Positions 17,505 through 26,935 are shown, numbered from the stretch's first letter. The stretch is DNA of 64,000 nt from Pseudoalteromonas flavipulchra NCIMB 2033 = ATCC BAA-314 (GCA_000814665.1 JWIH01000025.1:372001-436000); one strand, 5' to 3'. Notes: generated by a model not told the origin, from the letters alone. Numbers and translations: made by a program.

Positions 17505-18578
17505 TTAGAGAAGTGTTTGCTGCTTGATAAAGGTAACGAGTTTCTCAGCAATGTCTTGATGTTCAGAAGCTGTGGGGTGCCAGACACAGCCTTCTAATGG
17601 TGAGTCGAATGTATGGCTGTATAGCTTACTGATATCTTGCTGATTAAGCCTTGCAATTGCATCTTGAGTTGCTGGAATAATAAAGTTATATGGATATGCT
17701 GGACGAGGCATATAAATAATGGGAACCGCAGGATATCTTGCACGCAACTGTTTGGTGAAAACGACCATTGTTTCTACCCACTGCGTTTTGACTTCATCAA
17801 TAGTTTGCCAAGGCTCTGCAGGGGTTGGATCGGTACTAAAGTCATTGGTGCCTACTTCAATGACGATAAGCTGTGGAAACTTATCTTCAAAGTCAGTGTT
17901 GTCGGTAAATACTGCTGACATTTTGTCATAGTAACTACGCAGCGTATGATGTGGCTGATTGCCACCCCAATTTCGAATTAAGCCTAAACCTGAGTATGAA
18001 ACTTGGGTAAAACTGGCACCCAACTGTTGTGCGCTCATATATGGAAATGCTTTACGCGCGTTACTTAAATCAATAATTTCACTCCATTCACACTGTCTTT
18101 GGGTGGACTCACTGCCAAAGCCTGCGCTAATTGAATCGCCAATAAATAAGATATGGGGCTGTGGCTGCTGGATTGAGTCTAATTTTCCGTCCACATCAAC
18201 ACTTAGGATCTGGGTATTGTGTTCGTAGTGCTCCCAGCGTTTAACGAGTTCAATTGTGACGGTTTCTGCCTTTGCGCTCTCAAATAGTGTGAAGGTCTCA
18301 GCGACTCCATTGGCGTTGGTCTTTAGCTTTTTTGTGAATTTGCCATCGATCAGTACATCGAATTGATCGCCGTAGCCCATCAACTCGATATGAAAGGCAC
18401 GGCCAGTGAACTTAGTATGCAGCTGGCTACCCGGCCAATTAAAACTCACACTGCCATCGGCATAGTTTTTACTGACGCGTCCTTCATAATGAATCGCATG
18501 ATGGGTCGCTGCGTGATTTGCGGCACTGGCTACGCTTCCAGAAGCTAATAAAGCCACCGTAACTAACGTTTTTAACAT
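17505..18578 (-). CDS. Secreted SGNH/GDSL esterase, CE2-like carbohydrate esterase
   Basis: A 357-residue exported protein with a signal peptide ending near VASAA. The first ~130 residues are a beta-rich domain (FNWPGSQLHTKFTGRAF). The SGNH hydrolase follows: catalytic Ser in FIGDSISAGFG, Gly/Asn region at GLIRNWGG, VIEVGTNDFS, and His in WHPTASEH. A jelly-roll domain before SGNH is the layout of CE2 acetyl-xylan esterases (established). De-acetylation of polysaccharides outside the cell is likely. It lies alone on the minus strand, downstream of no operon partner. Confidence 0.8.
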   Translation of the reverse strand: MLKTLVTVALLASGSVASAANHAATHHAIHYEGRVSKNYADGSVSFNWPGSQLHTKFTGRAFHIELMGYGDQFDVLIDGKFTKKLKTNANGVAETFTLFESAKAETVTIELVKRWEHYEHNTQILSVDVDGKLDSIQQPQPHILFIGDSISAGFGSESTQRQCEWSEIIDLSNARKAFPYMSAQQLGASFTQVSYSGLGLIRNWGGNQPHHTLRSYYDKMSAVFTDNTDFEDKFPQLIVIEVGTNDFSTDPTPAEPWQTIDEVKTQWVETMVVFTKQLRARYPAVPIIYMPRPAYPYNFIIPATQDAIARLNQQDISKLYSHTFDSPLEGCVWHPTASEHQDIAEKLVTFIKQQTLL

Positions 18579-18754
18579 GTTGTATTCCTTGTAGGGTTAT
18601 TCATTGAATAATGTAACTGGTTTAAATGGGTTGTGAGTGAATTTAGGCTTGAAAATTATTCACTTAAGAAAGGAAAAAATAGAATATATCACTGGCAGGA
18701 AGAGGGTTGCTCAGGTACATTACGCTATGTAATCAGGTTAAGGAGAGGTAGCTG

Positions 18755-19144
18755 ATGACGATTGTAGAACAGATAGTTGCTAGAGATATTGAAGCGGTTA
18801 TCGTATATGAATCAGAGCAGGTGATTGCGTTTGCCGATCATGACCCCATAAATTTTGGCCATATCTTAATTTGCCCCAAATCCCCTTATGAAACGCTTCT
18901 TCAAGTCCCAGAATCCATACTGGCTGAAATCCATCGCGTTGCGCGTGACCTTTATGTGCGAATTGAGCGTAAATTTTCCCCAGATGGGATTACGCTGGTG
19001 CAAAACAACGGGCACTTTAACGAACTGAGCCACTATCACCTGCATATTTTCCCCCGCTATAAGCGAGATAGTTTTGCGTTTGGACGTGATGAACTCAATA
19101 TTAAACCTCAAGAGGTTTTGCGTACCTCACTTGAGGGGTTATAG
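18755..19144 (+). CDS. HIT family nucleotide hydrolase/transferase
   Basis: A 129-residue histidine-triad protein. The active-site motif is HYHLHIFPR near residues 96-104, and FGHILICPKSPYETL is the usual N-terminal block. HIT proteins hydrolyse adenylated or dinucleoside substrates; the exact substrate is not readable. AGGAGAGG lies before the ATG. The next gene starts directly after its stop, so the two are probably co-transcribed, together with the GNAT, GFA and DUF4440-like genes that follow at short spacing. Confidence 0.9.
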   Translation: MTIVEQIVARDIEAVIVYESEQVIAFADHDPINFGHILICPKSPYETLLQVPESILAEIHRVARDLYVRIERKFSPDGITLVQNNGHFNELSHYHLHIFPRYKRDSFAFGRDELNIKPQEVLRTSLEGL

Positions 19145-19432
19145 ATGCTTGGGGAAGTATTAATCAAGGTTGTTGTAACGCTGTTGCTTTGTATGTCACT
19201 CGTCTGGACTTTGTTGCCTTGGGCGTTTGGATTATTAAATTTCCAAAACAAACATGGCGACCCACTCTACAAAATTGGCCGAGTGTGCTGGTGGGTAATG
19301 GTTGCTATGCATCCCGTATTTGCTATTGGTATTTGGTTTTTCGATGCCAGTTTAAGTAAGTTAATATTTAGCCTAGCGGCAATGCATTTCTTTTTTGGGA
19401 TAACGTTTGCCAGAAATGTAAGCACGCAATAA
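19145..19432 (+). CDS. Small membrane protein, three to four spans
   Basis: A 95-residue hydrophobic protein with segments near residues 5-30, 47-65 and 70-88. The ATG follows the HIT stop codon without a gap, and GAGGGG serves as ribosome site inside the HIT gene. I do not recognise the family with certainty; length and pattern resemble DUF1145/YhhL-like proteins. Function unknown. Confidence 0.7.
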   Translation: MLGEVLIKVVVTLLLCMSLVWTLLPWAFGLLNFQNKHGDPLYKIGRVCWWVMVAMHPVFAIGIWFFDASLSKLIFSLAAMHFFFGITFARNVSTQ

Positions 19433-19447
19433 ATCAAAAGGTCATAA

Positions 19448-19900
19448 GTGAAGATTACCATCAATGCTATTCAGGGCGAGGATGCAAATGCCATCGAAAG
19501 GTTAATGCGCGAAGTTTCAGAGGCTGACGTCTTACCCCATTTTTCGCAGCTTGGAAAAGATACTTATTTAAACGAAATATTACCTGAAGTGACTCAGGTG
19601 ATGTGCAACGCCAATTTTGTCGGTGCCAAGGCGTTATTAAACGGTGAGCTGATTGGATTTGCTTTATTAAGAGATGGTAACTATCTCACCCATTTATTTG
19701 TTGCCAAGTCAGCCCAAGGTAAAGGGGTTGGTCGGCAACTATTAGATACTGTACTAACGAGTACATCCGCAGCTCAAGTCTCATTGTGCTCATCGCTTAA
19801 TGCAGCATCTTTTTATACTGCGCTAGGTTTTCAGGCTACAGGGCAAGAAGCACAGAAAAACGGTATTAGATTTATTCCAATGAAGTTAGACAGAACTTAA
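19448..19900 (+). CDS. GNAT family N-acetyltransferase, GTG start
   Basis: A 150-residue acetyltransferase. The acetyl-CoA binding motif is LFVAKSAQGKGVGRQLLD, followed by SLCSSLNAASFYTALGFQATG. The start is GTG with AAAGG seven bases upstream. It lies 15 bases after the small membrane protein gene in the same probable operon. Substrate unknown. Confidence 0.85.
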   Translation: MKITINAIQGEDANAIERLMREVSEADVLPHFSQLGKDTYLNEILPEVTQVMCNANFVGAKALLNGELIGFALLRDGNYLTHLFVAKSAQGKGVGRQLLDTVLTSTSAAQVSLCSSLNAASFYTALGFQATGQEAQKNGIRFIPMKLDRT

Positions 19901-19913
19901 GCAAGGATATTTT

Positions 19914-20321
19914 ATGACATTTCCAATTAATGGCTCGTGCCAATGTGGTGAAGTAAGCTACACGTTAAAAGCAGCACCTAAAATGGTGGTCGCCTGTCAC
20001 TGTAAGGCTTGCCAAAAACTGTCAACCAGCGCATTTAGCATTACTGCCATTGTTGATAAAGACGATATTGAATTTTCGGGTCTGATGAAGGAATGGCGGC
20101 GCCCAGCTGACAGCGGTAACGTTAGCGGAGCTAAGTTTTGCCCGACTTGCGGCAATCGCATTTACCACTTTAATCCAGCAGAGCCGAATTCAATTAAACT
20201 CAAACCAAGTAATTTGGACGATACTCGCCTTATTCAACCGACGGTCCATGCATGGGTTAGTGAAAAGCAGGACTGGTATACCATCCCAGAGGGCGTCATC
20301 GTATTTGATAAACAGCCTTAG
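19914..20321 (+). CDS. GFA (glutathione-dependent formaldehyde-activating-like) family protein
   Basis: A 135-residue zinc-binding protein of the GFA/CENP-V fold. Zinc ligands are seen in GSCQCGEVSYT (Cys pair), CHCKACQK, and KFCPTCGNRIYH. Despite the family name most members have no proven enzyme activity. The ATG has AAGGA upstream. It lies 13 bases after the GNAT gene. A second GFA gene in this window (41884-42280) is broken. Confidence 0.85.
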   Translation: MTFPINGSCQCGEVSYTLKAAPKMVVACHCKACQKLSTSAFSITAIVDKDDIEFSGLMKEWRRPADSGNVSGAKFCPTCGNRIYHFNPAEPNSIKLKPSNLDDTRLIQPTVHAWVSEKQDWYTIPEGVIVFDKQP

Positions 20322-20330
20322 CCTGCTCTG

Positions 20331-20711
20331 ATGTGTTCAACGTCAATTATTGAGCAAGTCATCGCGAAGGAGTGTGCGCTTCATCGCAAAGAAAATAGGC
20401 ATAATATGGCGTTGTGTCGGGAATTCCTTCACCCTCAATTTATTGAGGTTGGACGCTCTGGAAGCCAATATAACTTGAGCCAGATCCTATGCTTAATGAA
20501 TGAAGAAGAATGGCCAGATGGGGAGGTGGTAGCAGAGCAGTTTCACTGTGCTTATATGAATAGTGACGCTTTGCTTCTTACTTATCGCTCTGCATGGAGG
20601 AAGACTGATGGCACGCTTTCAGAGCATGCCTATCGGTCATCTTTATGGGTTGAGCAAAATGGTAAGTGGCAGTTGTTACATCATCAGGGTACGCCCACCA
20701 GTTTATTTTAG
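20331..20711 (+). CDS. DUF4440/SnoaL-like protein
   Basis: A 126-residue protein with the cystatin-like alpha-beta fold pattern of DUF4440 (NTF2-like) proteins: an N-terminal helix, EFLHPQFIEVGRSGSQY, LLLTYRSAWRK, and a C-terminal strand pair HAYRSSLWVEQNGKWQLLHHQGTP. The latter block is highly typical. Function unknown; often stress related or ketosteroid-isomerase-like. It is the last gene of the HIT-to-DUF4440 run. Confidence 0.8.
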   Translation: MCSTSIIEQVIAKECALHRKENRHNMALCREFLHPQFIEVGRSGSQYNLSQILCLMNEEEWPDGEVVAEQFHCAYMNSDALLLTYRSAWRKTDGTLSEHAYRSSLWVEQNGKWQLLHHQGTPTSLF

Positions 20712-20837
20712 TGCTGTTTTTATGACATGGGTTGGGTTATAAAAAATCATAAAAGTAAATTTTAAGTAATTTAAAATGCGACTACACTAAATCAACATAA
20801 GAAGAATATCTGCTAGATCAAGATCTAAGGAACGAGT

Positions 20838-21659
20838 ATGCCAACACCTCAACCAGGCACTGCAGTGAGCAATGCACAAACCAGGGCCGCTAATTTAACG
20901 ACGACAAACAGCAATGAAGTGCCAGCGACTAAACAATTTGTAGTGAATGCCACCGGCAACTTATTTATCGCAAGTACACTAAACAGTACCGCAGGTGGAA
21001 GCGTATTGCCGCAAGAAGCTGAAAATGCGTTTGGTGAAGTCAGCGTATTTTTTGCCGCACTCACAAAAGCGATGGCAGAAGCTGGGACAAGTCTGTACGA
21101 CTACGATGCACTCAATAAATTAGTGTCAAGCTCAGGATTGTTTGTCAAAGTGACAGATAGCAATATTCAATTTGAAAGTAAGCAAAGTGGCGTCACTTTA
21201 TCAAGCCAATTGATCCAGACTTTACTAGGGCTCAGTGGTAATTTAGCCTCCATAGGTAAATCATTGATGGATATGATCGCTGGTATGGGGCAAGCCTCGG
21301 TAAGTATCAGTGCAAGTTCTGACAATCAAGACAAAAAGGTCGGGACGATTATTTTTGTTTGCGAATATCTGCTTGGTGCAATTTCTATTGCGCCCATTGT
21401 CATTTCAGCGGATGCCAATGATGTAAAAGCCATTTGGCAAGCGGGCCCTTGCTTACAAGGCGGGCATACAGACGTGCAGTTAAGTCTGTGCAAATCAGTA
21501 TACTTATTTGTGCCACCTGCATTTGTTAAGCAAGCGGCATCGCTCAATGAAGCGATGTCAGACCCTGAATTTAATAATCTAATTGAATCAATGCGAAGTG
21601 TCATAGCCGCACCGCCGCAAACCATTGCAGCCAGTAAAACGACTAAAAAGGACAGTTAA
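20838..21659 (+). CDS. Uncharacterised protein, first of a tandem paralogue pair
   Basis: A 273-residue protein that I cannot place in a known family. It shares with the next gene an ordered set of blocks: (K)xFVVNATGNLFIAS, GEVSVFFAALTKAM, a central DYDALNKLVSSSGLFV, GTIIFVCEYLLGAISIAPIVIS, and KSVYLFVPPAFVKQA. There is no signal peptide; the N terminus is Ser/Thr/Asn rich and unstructured. AAGGAACGAG precedes the ATG, and a palindromic AGATCAAGATCT lies just upstream. The two genes, 15 bases apart, form one operon. Confidence 0.7.
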   Translation: MPTPQPGTAVSNAQTRAANLTTTNSNEVPATKQFVVNATGNLFIASTLNSTAGGSVLPQEAENAFGEVSVFFAALTKAMAEAGTSLYDYDALNKLVSSSGLFVKVTDSNIQFESKQSGVTLSSQLIQTLLGLSGNLASIGKSLMDMIAGMGQASVSISASSDNQDKKVGTIIFVCEYLLGAISIAPIVISADANDVKAIWQAGPCLQGGHTDVQLSLCKSVYLFVPPAFVKQAASLNEAMSDPEFNNLIESMRSVIAAPPQTIAASKTTKKDS

Positions 21660-21674
21660 TGTTGGGAGTAAATA

Positions 21675-22517
21675 ATGTTCTCAACTTGGTTTAGCAAGCA
21701 AGATAAACCGTCAAAGCCGCAATCAAAGCCAATATATACCCCAATTACTAAACATTATGTGTTTAATGAAACGGGTAATATCATGTTGTGTGCCACGGCG
21801 GATAGCATTCAGAACTTTGACACTGACTTAAAAAGTGCATTCGTTGATATTAGTGTGTTTTTTGCCGCGATGACAAAAGCGGTGACGTCGACAACAAATC
21901 CGGTGACGGGAAAGCCGTTTTCAATATTTAACTACCAAGCTGTAAAAAATATTTTGGTAGAGTCAGGGCTTTTCATTGAAACCAATGTGGAAGAAGGCAC
22001 TTTTAGTCACGATGGCGTAGGTAATGCGCTCGGCAAAGCGCTGTTTCAGCATGTCTTAAATCGAGAGTTTTCTGAAAAGCAGCTGCCTTTTGCCAAGTCT
22101 ATGTTTAATGGTATGCAATATCAAAGGGCGAAGATGGCAGAGCAATCTGAGATGACGGAAGCGCAGCAGCAGTTTTGCCGCAGTGGTAGCATCTTTTTTA
22201 TTGGTGAGCTGTTGATGGGCGTGCCACAAACGTCGGCAATTTTGCTTAGTATCGAACCACAAAGTATTGCCCAGTCGACCGGCGATACCGAGAGTGACTG
22301 GCAAGACTTATTTTCGTTGGCTGGGTTAGATGAAGACAAGCATCAGCCCAAGCACATCGTGCGTCATTGGAAATTTAAAAAACGTACTTATCTATTTGTA
22401 CCACCGCAGTTTATTTCTCATGCGGTGGCTGGACTTGGTGAGCAAAGCAATATCGATTTTGAGGAATACAGTCGCAAATTGGCGCAAAGTATTACTCCTA
22501 ATCACAGCGTTAGCTAA
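21675..22517 (+). CDS. Uncharacterised protein, second of a tandem paralogue pair
   Basis: A 280-residue protein paralogous to its upstream neighbour: KHYVFNETGNIMLCA, VDISVFFAAMTKAV, FNYQAVKNILVESGLFIE, GSIFFIGELLMGVPQTSAILLS and KRTYLFVPPQFISHAV align in the same order. It is more charged and has a short insertion before the C-terminal block (TESDWQDLFSLAGLDED). GGGAG lies before the ATG. Tandem diverged copies suggest two subunits of one complex (inference). No function can be given. Confidence 0.7.
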   Translation: MFSTWFSKQDKPSKPQSKPIYTPITKHYVFNETGNIMLCATADSIQNFDTDLKSAFVDISVFFAAMTKAVTSTTNPVTGKPFSIFNYQAVKNILVESGLFIETNVEEGTFSHDGVGNALGKALFQHVLNREFSEKQLPFAKSMFNGMQYQRAKMAEQSEMTEAQQQFCRSGSIFFIGELLMGVPQTSAILLSIEPQSIAQSTGDTESDWQDLFSLAGLDEDKHQPKHIVRHWKFKKRTYLFVPPQFISHAVAGLGEQSNIDFEEYSRKLAQSITPNHSVS

Positions 22518-22534
22518 CTTCAAATATTATAATC

Positions 22535-23917
22535 TTAAAGCGCCTTAGCTAATTCGGTTAATGCGCTTTTTGCTATGTCTAAATCGACTTGCTCCGTTTG
22601 CCAATTACTGAGCGCAGCACGGATCACCTTCTGCCCTTGCCAACTCCCTGGGCTGACAAATATACGGCCGTCCGCATTAATGGCATGAAGGAGGGCGGTT
22701 GTGGCTGCGTCGTCTTTGCCACTTGGCTTGAAAAGCACCACGTTCAGCTCTCCGTAGTAGACTAATTCATAGTCTGGAGAATCAGCAAACCAGTCTGCAA
22801 GTTGTTTAGTTTGCGCAATATTTTTACTTACCCATTGACGGATCCCGTCTTTACCATAGGCAAGTAATGACATCCAAACGGGCAGTGCCCTAAATCGACG
22901 AGAGTTCTCTACACCCATCGAAAAAAAGTCGGGGTCGGCTTTTGATGTGACTAAGTATGGAGCTGGAACGTCGCAGCTTTCAACCAAGTAGTGCAAATGA
23001 CGAGTGAGAAAGATCCCACAGTCGTATGGCACATTGAGCCACTTGTGTGCATCCAAAGTAATACTATCGGCGAACTCTAGCCCCTTAGTGCGACCTTCTG
23101 AGCCAGAGACCAGCCGGTCGAAAATGCCAAATGCAGCATCAACATGCAGCCAAGCTTGGTGTTTATCGCATAGACGGCGGATCTGCATTAAATCGTCAAA
23201 ATTAGTGCCGGTAACCGTGGCGGCACTGGCGATGACAACCTTTCCTTTGGCGTTACTTGTTGCAAGCGCTGACTCAAGCGCTGCAATATCCGTAGCCTCA
23301 TTGCCTACTTGCGTTGCGATTCTAGTGATTTGGTTGCGACCAAGGCCTGCAAGACCAAGCGCCTTAATCATACTCGCGTGGGGCGTCGCGCAAAAAACCT
23401 CAACTTCCAAACCGAAGGCTCCATCTTCTGCCACATTGATCCCTTGTTGATGCCCTGCAAACTGGCGTGCTATGACTGCACCTAAGTAATTTGCTGCTGT
23501 CGCTCCTGTAGTAAAAAGACCATCAAAGCTCGCTGGTAGGTCGAATAATTCGGTTAGCCAGCGAATGGCCTGCCGCTCTATACTGGTCGCAATGGAGCCA
23601 TCGCCCTTTGAGACATTTTGGTCATAGGTTGACACTAGCCAATCGGCAAAGGTGGCAACAGGTGTTGCGCCGCCAGTGACAAATCCCCAATACCTAGGCC
23701 CAATGCTGGTACTTAAGTTTGGCACTACTTGTTTACTAAAAACCTCTATCAGTGATTCAAATTCAATCCCTGATTCTGTGAGTGTTAGGTCGGGCGGAGC
23801 AATATCTCGACCTGCGACGGGACGGCTATTGCTAGACTGTATAAATGCCTCGGTAAGTTTAGAAAACTCAGTGAGCAATTGGGGTAATGCTTGCCATTGG
23901 TTGTGTGTCATCGTCAT
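22535..23917 (-). CDS. Group II PLP-dependent amino acid decarboxylase
   Basis: A 460-residue member of the aromatic-L-amino-acid/glutamate decarboxylase family. The PLP lysine lies in SITLDAHKWLNVPYDCGIF; FTTGATAANYLGAVIA is the cofactor phosphate region and WLHVDAAFGIF holds the ring-binding Asp. Substrate could be an aromatic amino acid, 2,4-diaminobutyrate or aspartate. It is divergent from a MocR-type regulator, which commonly controls the adjacent gene. It is convergent with the paralogue pair, 17 bases away. Confidence 0.8.
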   Translation of the reverse strand: MTMTHNQWQALPQLLTEFSKLTEAFIQSSNSRPVAGRDIAPPDLTLTESGIEFESLIEVFSKQVVPNLSTSIGPRYWGFVTGGATPVATFADWLVSTYDQNVSKGDGSIATSIERQAIRWLTELFDLPASFDGLFTTGATAANYLGAVIARQFAGHQQGINVAEDGAFGLEVEVFCATPHASMIKALGLAGLGRNQITRIATQVGNEATDIAALESALATSNAKGKVVIASAATVTGTNFDDLMQIRRLCDKHQAWLHVDAAFGIFDRLVSGSEGRTKGLEFADSITLDAHKWLNVPYDCGIFLTRHLHYLVESCDVPAPYLVTSKADPDFFSMGVENSRRFRALPVWMSLLAYGKDGIRQWVSKNIAQTKQLADWFADSPDYELVYYGELNVVLFKPSGKDDAATTALLHAINADGRIFVSPGSWQGQKVIRAALSNWQTEQVDLDIAKSALTELAKAL

Positions 23918-24012
23918 GTGTCAATCCTATTTGTGAATGAATACTGGAATTACAGTGTAACTTCGATAAAAATGCAGTACAGATACAGAATTCTTGGTTG
24001 TTAAGGGTACAG

Positions 24013-25407
24013 ATGGCGAGGAAGTTTATTACATTAAGTGAGCAGGTGATTGCAGAGATAAATGCTGGTGAGCGTCAATGCGGTGAAAAAATGACTTCAC
24101 TTAGGATCTTTGCCAAGCAGCATGGCGTGAGCATGAGTACCGCAATTAGAACCTATGAGGAATTACAGGATAATGGCTTTTTAGCTTCTCAAGAGAAGTC
24201 TGGTTTTTATATTTGTAAACCGAAAGCGAAAAATAGTGACATTGACTTTGCCACGTTTACGAGTGAAGTAAAATCTCCCAAAAGTGCGCTAAGACCCTCT
24301 GTCATGGGGCTCAATACGATGTTATCGACGGTGCAAGTAGCGCCCGAGTTGATGCCCATAAATCGCCTGACTAAGTTTATAAAGCAAGCGTTCGACTCTC
24401 CTCAGTATCACCATTTTCATTATCCCAATGCGATGGGACTGATGTCGCTCAGAGAGAATCTAACCAAGCACTTTAAACAAAAGGGGTTGGCGCTGAATCC
24501 TGATAATCTCGTGGTGACAGGCGGTTGTATTCAAGCCGTGATGGCGGGACTGCAGGCTGTCACAAAAGCGGGGGATTGTGTGGTGGTGCCATCACCTTGT
24601 TATCAAGGTTTATTGCAACTGCTTGCAACGCTACAGCTCAAGGTGATTGAGATCCCAACGACGCCCGAAGGACTCGACCTAGAAGCCTTGGAACAGGTAG
24701 TGAAAACGCAAAGGGTATCTGCGTGTTTGCTTACGGCAAACCATCAAAATCCAACGGGGCACAGTCTATCTGTGCAACAAAAAGCGTGGCTTGCGGATTT
24801 TGCTGCGCAGTATCAAGTGGCGATTATTGAAGACGACGTCTTTGGGGAGCTGAGCCATAATCACACGATGCCTTTACCGATAAAGGCGTGGGATAAAGCC
24901 GGGTATGTAATTTGGTGTAGCTCAGTGTCTAAGACGTTAGCGCCGGGCTTGCAAGTTGGATGGTGTGAAGCTGGGCGTTATCAAAGCCAAGTGGCCGCGC
25001 TCATGCAGGCATTTCACGGCATGCCAAACCAATGTTTACAAATGGCGGTATCACGCTTTATTGAGACAGGACATTACCAGCGCCATTTACGTACGCTTAA
25101 TCGCACCTTAGCGGCACACTGCTTCGCTTACCAAAGCTATTTGAAATCGCGTTTACCAAAGGGCTGTAAAATATCTTCCCCTCAGGGCGGAATGGCATTA
25201 TGGCTGAAACTGCCTAATATTGACTGTGATGCACTCGCTTTACGGCTCGCTGAACTTGGGATTGAGATTCGCCAAGGCAGCTTATTTACAAGTCGTGAGT
25301 TGTATCAAGATCATTTGCGGATCAATTGCGGTTGGCCGCTTGATGTGGCAAAACCTTGGTTAGATAAGCTATGTGATTGGGTACTTCATAATTGCGCCAA
25401 ATTATAG
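24013..25407 (+). CDS. MocR/PdxR-type GntR regulator with aminotransferase domain
   Basis: A 464-residue fusion of an N-terminal GntR winged helix (residues ~1-75; SLRIFAKQHGVSMSTAIRTY) and a fold-type I aminotransferase-like domain (LTANHQNPTGHSLS, IIEDDVFGEL, PLP lysine in WCSSVSKTLAPGLQVGW). MocR proteins sense PLP or PLP-amino acid adducts and control neighbouring genes. The ATG at 24013 is chosen because AAGGG lies seven bases before it; the frame is open from a TTG at 23998. Likely target: the divergent decarboxylase gene. Confidence 0.85.
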   Translation: MARKFITLSEQVIAEINAGERQCGEKMTSLRIFAKQHGVSMSTAIRTYEELQDNGFLASQEKSGFYICKPKAKNSDIDFATFTSEVKSPKSALRPSVMGLNTMLSTVQVAPELMPINRLTKFIKQAFDSPQYHHFHYPNAMGLMSLRENLTKHFKQKGLALNPDNLVVTGGCIQAVMAGLQAVTKAGDCVVVPSPCYQGLLQLLATLQLKVIEIPTTPEGLDLEALEQVVKTQRVSACLLTANHQNPTGHSLSVQQKAWLADFAAQYQVAIIEDDVFGELSHNHTMPLPIKAWDKAGYVIWCSSVSKTLAPGLQVGWCEAGRYQSQVAALMQAFHGMPNQCLQMAVSRFIETGHYQRHLRTLNRTLAAHCFAYQSYLKSRLPKGCKISSPQGGMALWLKLPNIDCDALALRLAELGIEIRQGSLFTSRELYQDHLRINCGWPLDVAKPWLDKLCDWVLHNCAKL

Positions 25408-25447
25408 TGTTATGCTCGGTTCATATAATACAACAAGGAATTAAAAA

Positions 25448-26029
25448 ATGACTGTATTACTCAACGCAGAAACCCAAGTAAATAGCGAAGCGCTCAATGC
25501 CATTGCACATATGCCAACCAAGAGTCTTGGCGTATTACTCGATAGCAACTTTACGCGTAAGCTTTGCGATAAAGACTTTATGCGCATTGCTGTTTTGCTG
25601 GCAAAAAAGGGTTATGAAGAGGGCGGTTGCCCAATTGGTGCGGTTATTGTTGATAACGAAACCAATCAAATTGTAGGTAAAGGACATAATACGTTAGTAC
25701 AAGAGAGCCACCCATATAACCACGGTGAAACCTCGGCAATTCGAGATGCGGGACGGATTGATTTTAGTAAAACCACTTTGTATACCAGCCTAAGCCCTTG
25801 TGACGTATGCGCAACATTACTTTATATGCGTGGTTTTCAGCGAGTCGTGGTGGGGGATATCACGAATGCTTCAGGCAATGAGCCGCTACTTGAAAGCAAG
25901 GGCGTACAAGTCGATATTTTAGAAGATGAGCAAGGTATCGTATTGTATCAACAATTTCGTGCTGAAAAGCCAGAACAAGATTTAGAAGATTGGCAAGGTC
26001 TGGCAGCGGTAAACGCAGGTCATAAGTAG
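25448..26029 (+). CDS. Zinc-dependent nucleoside/cytosine deaminase, yeast Fcy1-like
   Basis: A 193-residue cytidine-deaminase-fold enzyme. Zinc ligands and the catalytic Glu are visible in HGETSAIRDAG (H-x-E) and SLSPCDVCATLLYMRG (PC-x2-C). The sequence around GGCPIGAVIVDN and ILEDEQGIVLYQQFRAEKPEQDLEDW is much like the small fungal cytosine deaminases, rather than TadA or bacterial CodA. It acts in the cytoplasm, probably on cytosine or a related base. AAGGAATTAAAAA precedes the ATG, and it follows the MocR gene by 40 bases. Confidence 0.8.
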   Translation: MTVLLNAETQVNSEALNAIAHMPTKSLGVLLDSNFTRKLCDKDFMRIAVLLAKKGYEEGGCPIGAVIVDNETNQIVGKGHNTLVQESHPYNHGETSAIRDAGRIDFSKTTLYTSLSPCDVCATLLYMRGFQRVVVGDITNASGNEPLLESKGVQVDILEDEQGIVLYQQFRAEKPEQDLEDWQGLAAVNAGHK

Positions 26030-26185
26030 CTAACTGTGCCCATGGCGAGGTAAAACCATTACTACATGATGTACTGGATTATCAAATGAAATACTTTCTG
26101 AAGTAATATAGCCATTGCTGCGGATTGAATTGCAATGTAAATACGGGCACACTGACCGAATGATTATTTAATTTATTGAGATAAA

Positions 26186-26935
26186 ATGATCCGGAAAATC
26201 TTATTCCTTATGGCGCTACTTGCATCAACCAAAATAATTGCTTCGCTGCAAGAAACTGTGCATTTTGTTGCGGAAGATTTGCCTCCCTATCATTTTATTA
26301 ATGGCCAAGGAGAAGTGGATGGTGGCCTGGTTGAGCTTGCTCAAGCGGTAGCAGATAAAGCAAATGTTACTGCTAAAATTAAAATAATGCCGATGGCACG
26401 TGTGTTACACGAATTAGAAACTAAACCTAATGTGGTGCTGTTATCTTGGCTAAAAACACCAACTCGAGAAGTCTATTTCCGCTTTTTGGGTACTATGTGC
26501 CATACGTCCGCATCACTTATTGGCCTGAAACAATCTCAAACGCCAATAAACGATCTTGATGCTGCAAAGCGGTATCGTACCGGAACCATACGCGGTTATT
26601 ATAGTGAAACCTTTCTCAAGCAAGCTGGTTTTTCTGAAGGCTATGAGCTGATATTAGTGTCAAACTACCAAAGTCTTTGGAATTTATTGTTTAAGGGCCG
26701 GATTGATTTTGTACTAACCAACACACTAACACTCGAGAAAGAACTAAACGCCCTTAAGCTGGACCCAAAAGCAATTGAGCATAAGTTACTTCTTGAGCAT
26801 TTCCCAAGTGAGTTGGCTCTGGCTGTGAATGCAGAGTTTCCCAATGAGCTTGCGAACCGCTTGCAGCACGCACTAGCGGAATTAGGTCAAAGTGGTCAAC
26901 AACACGCTATTTTGGAGCGCTGGAAAATACACTAA
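26186..26935 (+). CDS. Orphan periplasmic solute-binding protein (SBP_bac_3-like)
   Basis: A 249-residue exported protein with a signal peptide ending near IIAS. The fold pattern of family-3 solute-binding proteins is seen: VHFVAEDLPPYHFINGQGEVDGG at the start and TGTIRGYYSETFLKQAG at the hinge. No ABC permease or ATPase is adjacent, which is common for this type in Alteromonadales. Ligand unknown, perhaps an amino acid. Confidence 0.75.
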   Translation: MIRKILFLMALLASTKIIASLQETVHFVAEDLPPYHFINGQGEVDGGLVELAQAVADKANVTAKIKIMPMARVLHELETKPNVVLLSWLKTPTREVYFRFLGTMCHTSASLIGLKQSQTPINDLDAAKRYRTGTIRGYYSETFLKQAGFSEGYELILVSNYQSLWNLLFKGRIDFVLTNTLTLEKELNALKLDPKAIEHKLLLEHFPSELALAVNAEFPNELANRLQHALAELGQSGQQHAILERWKIH

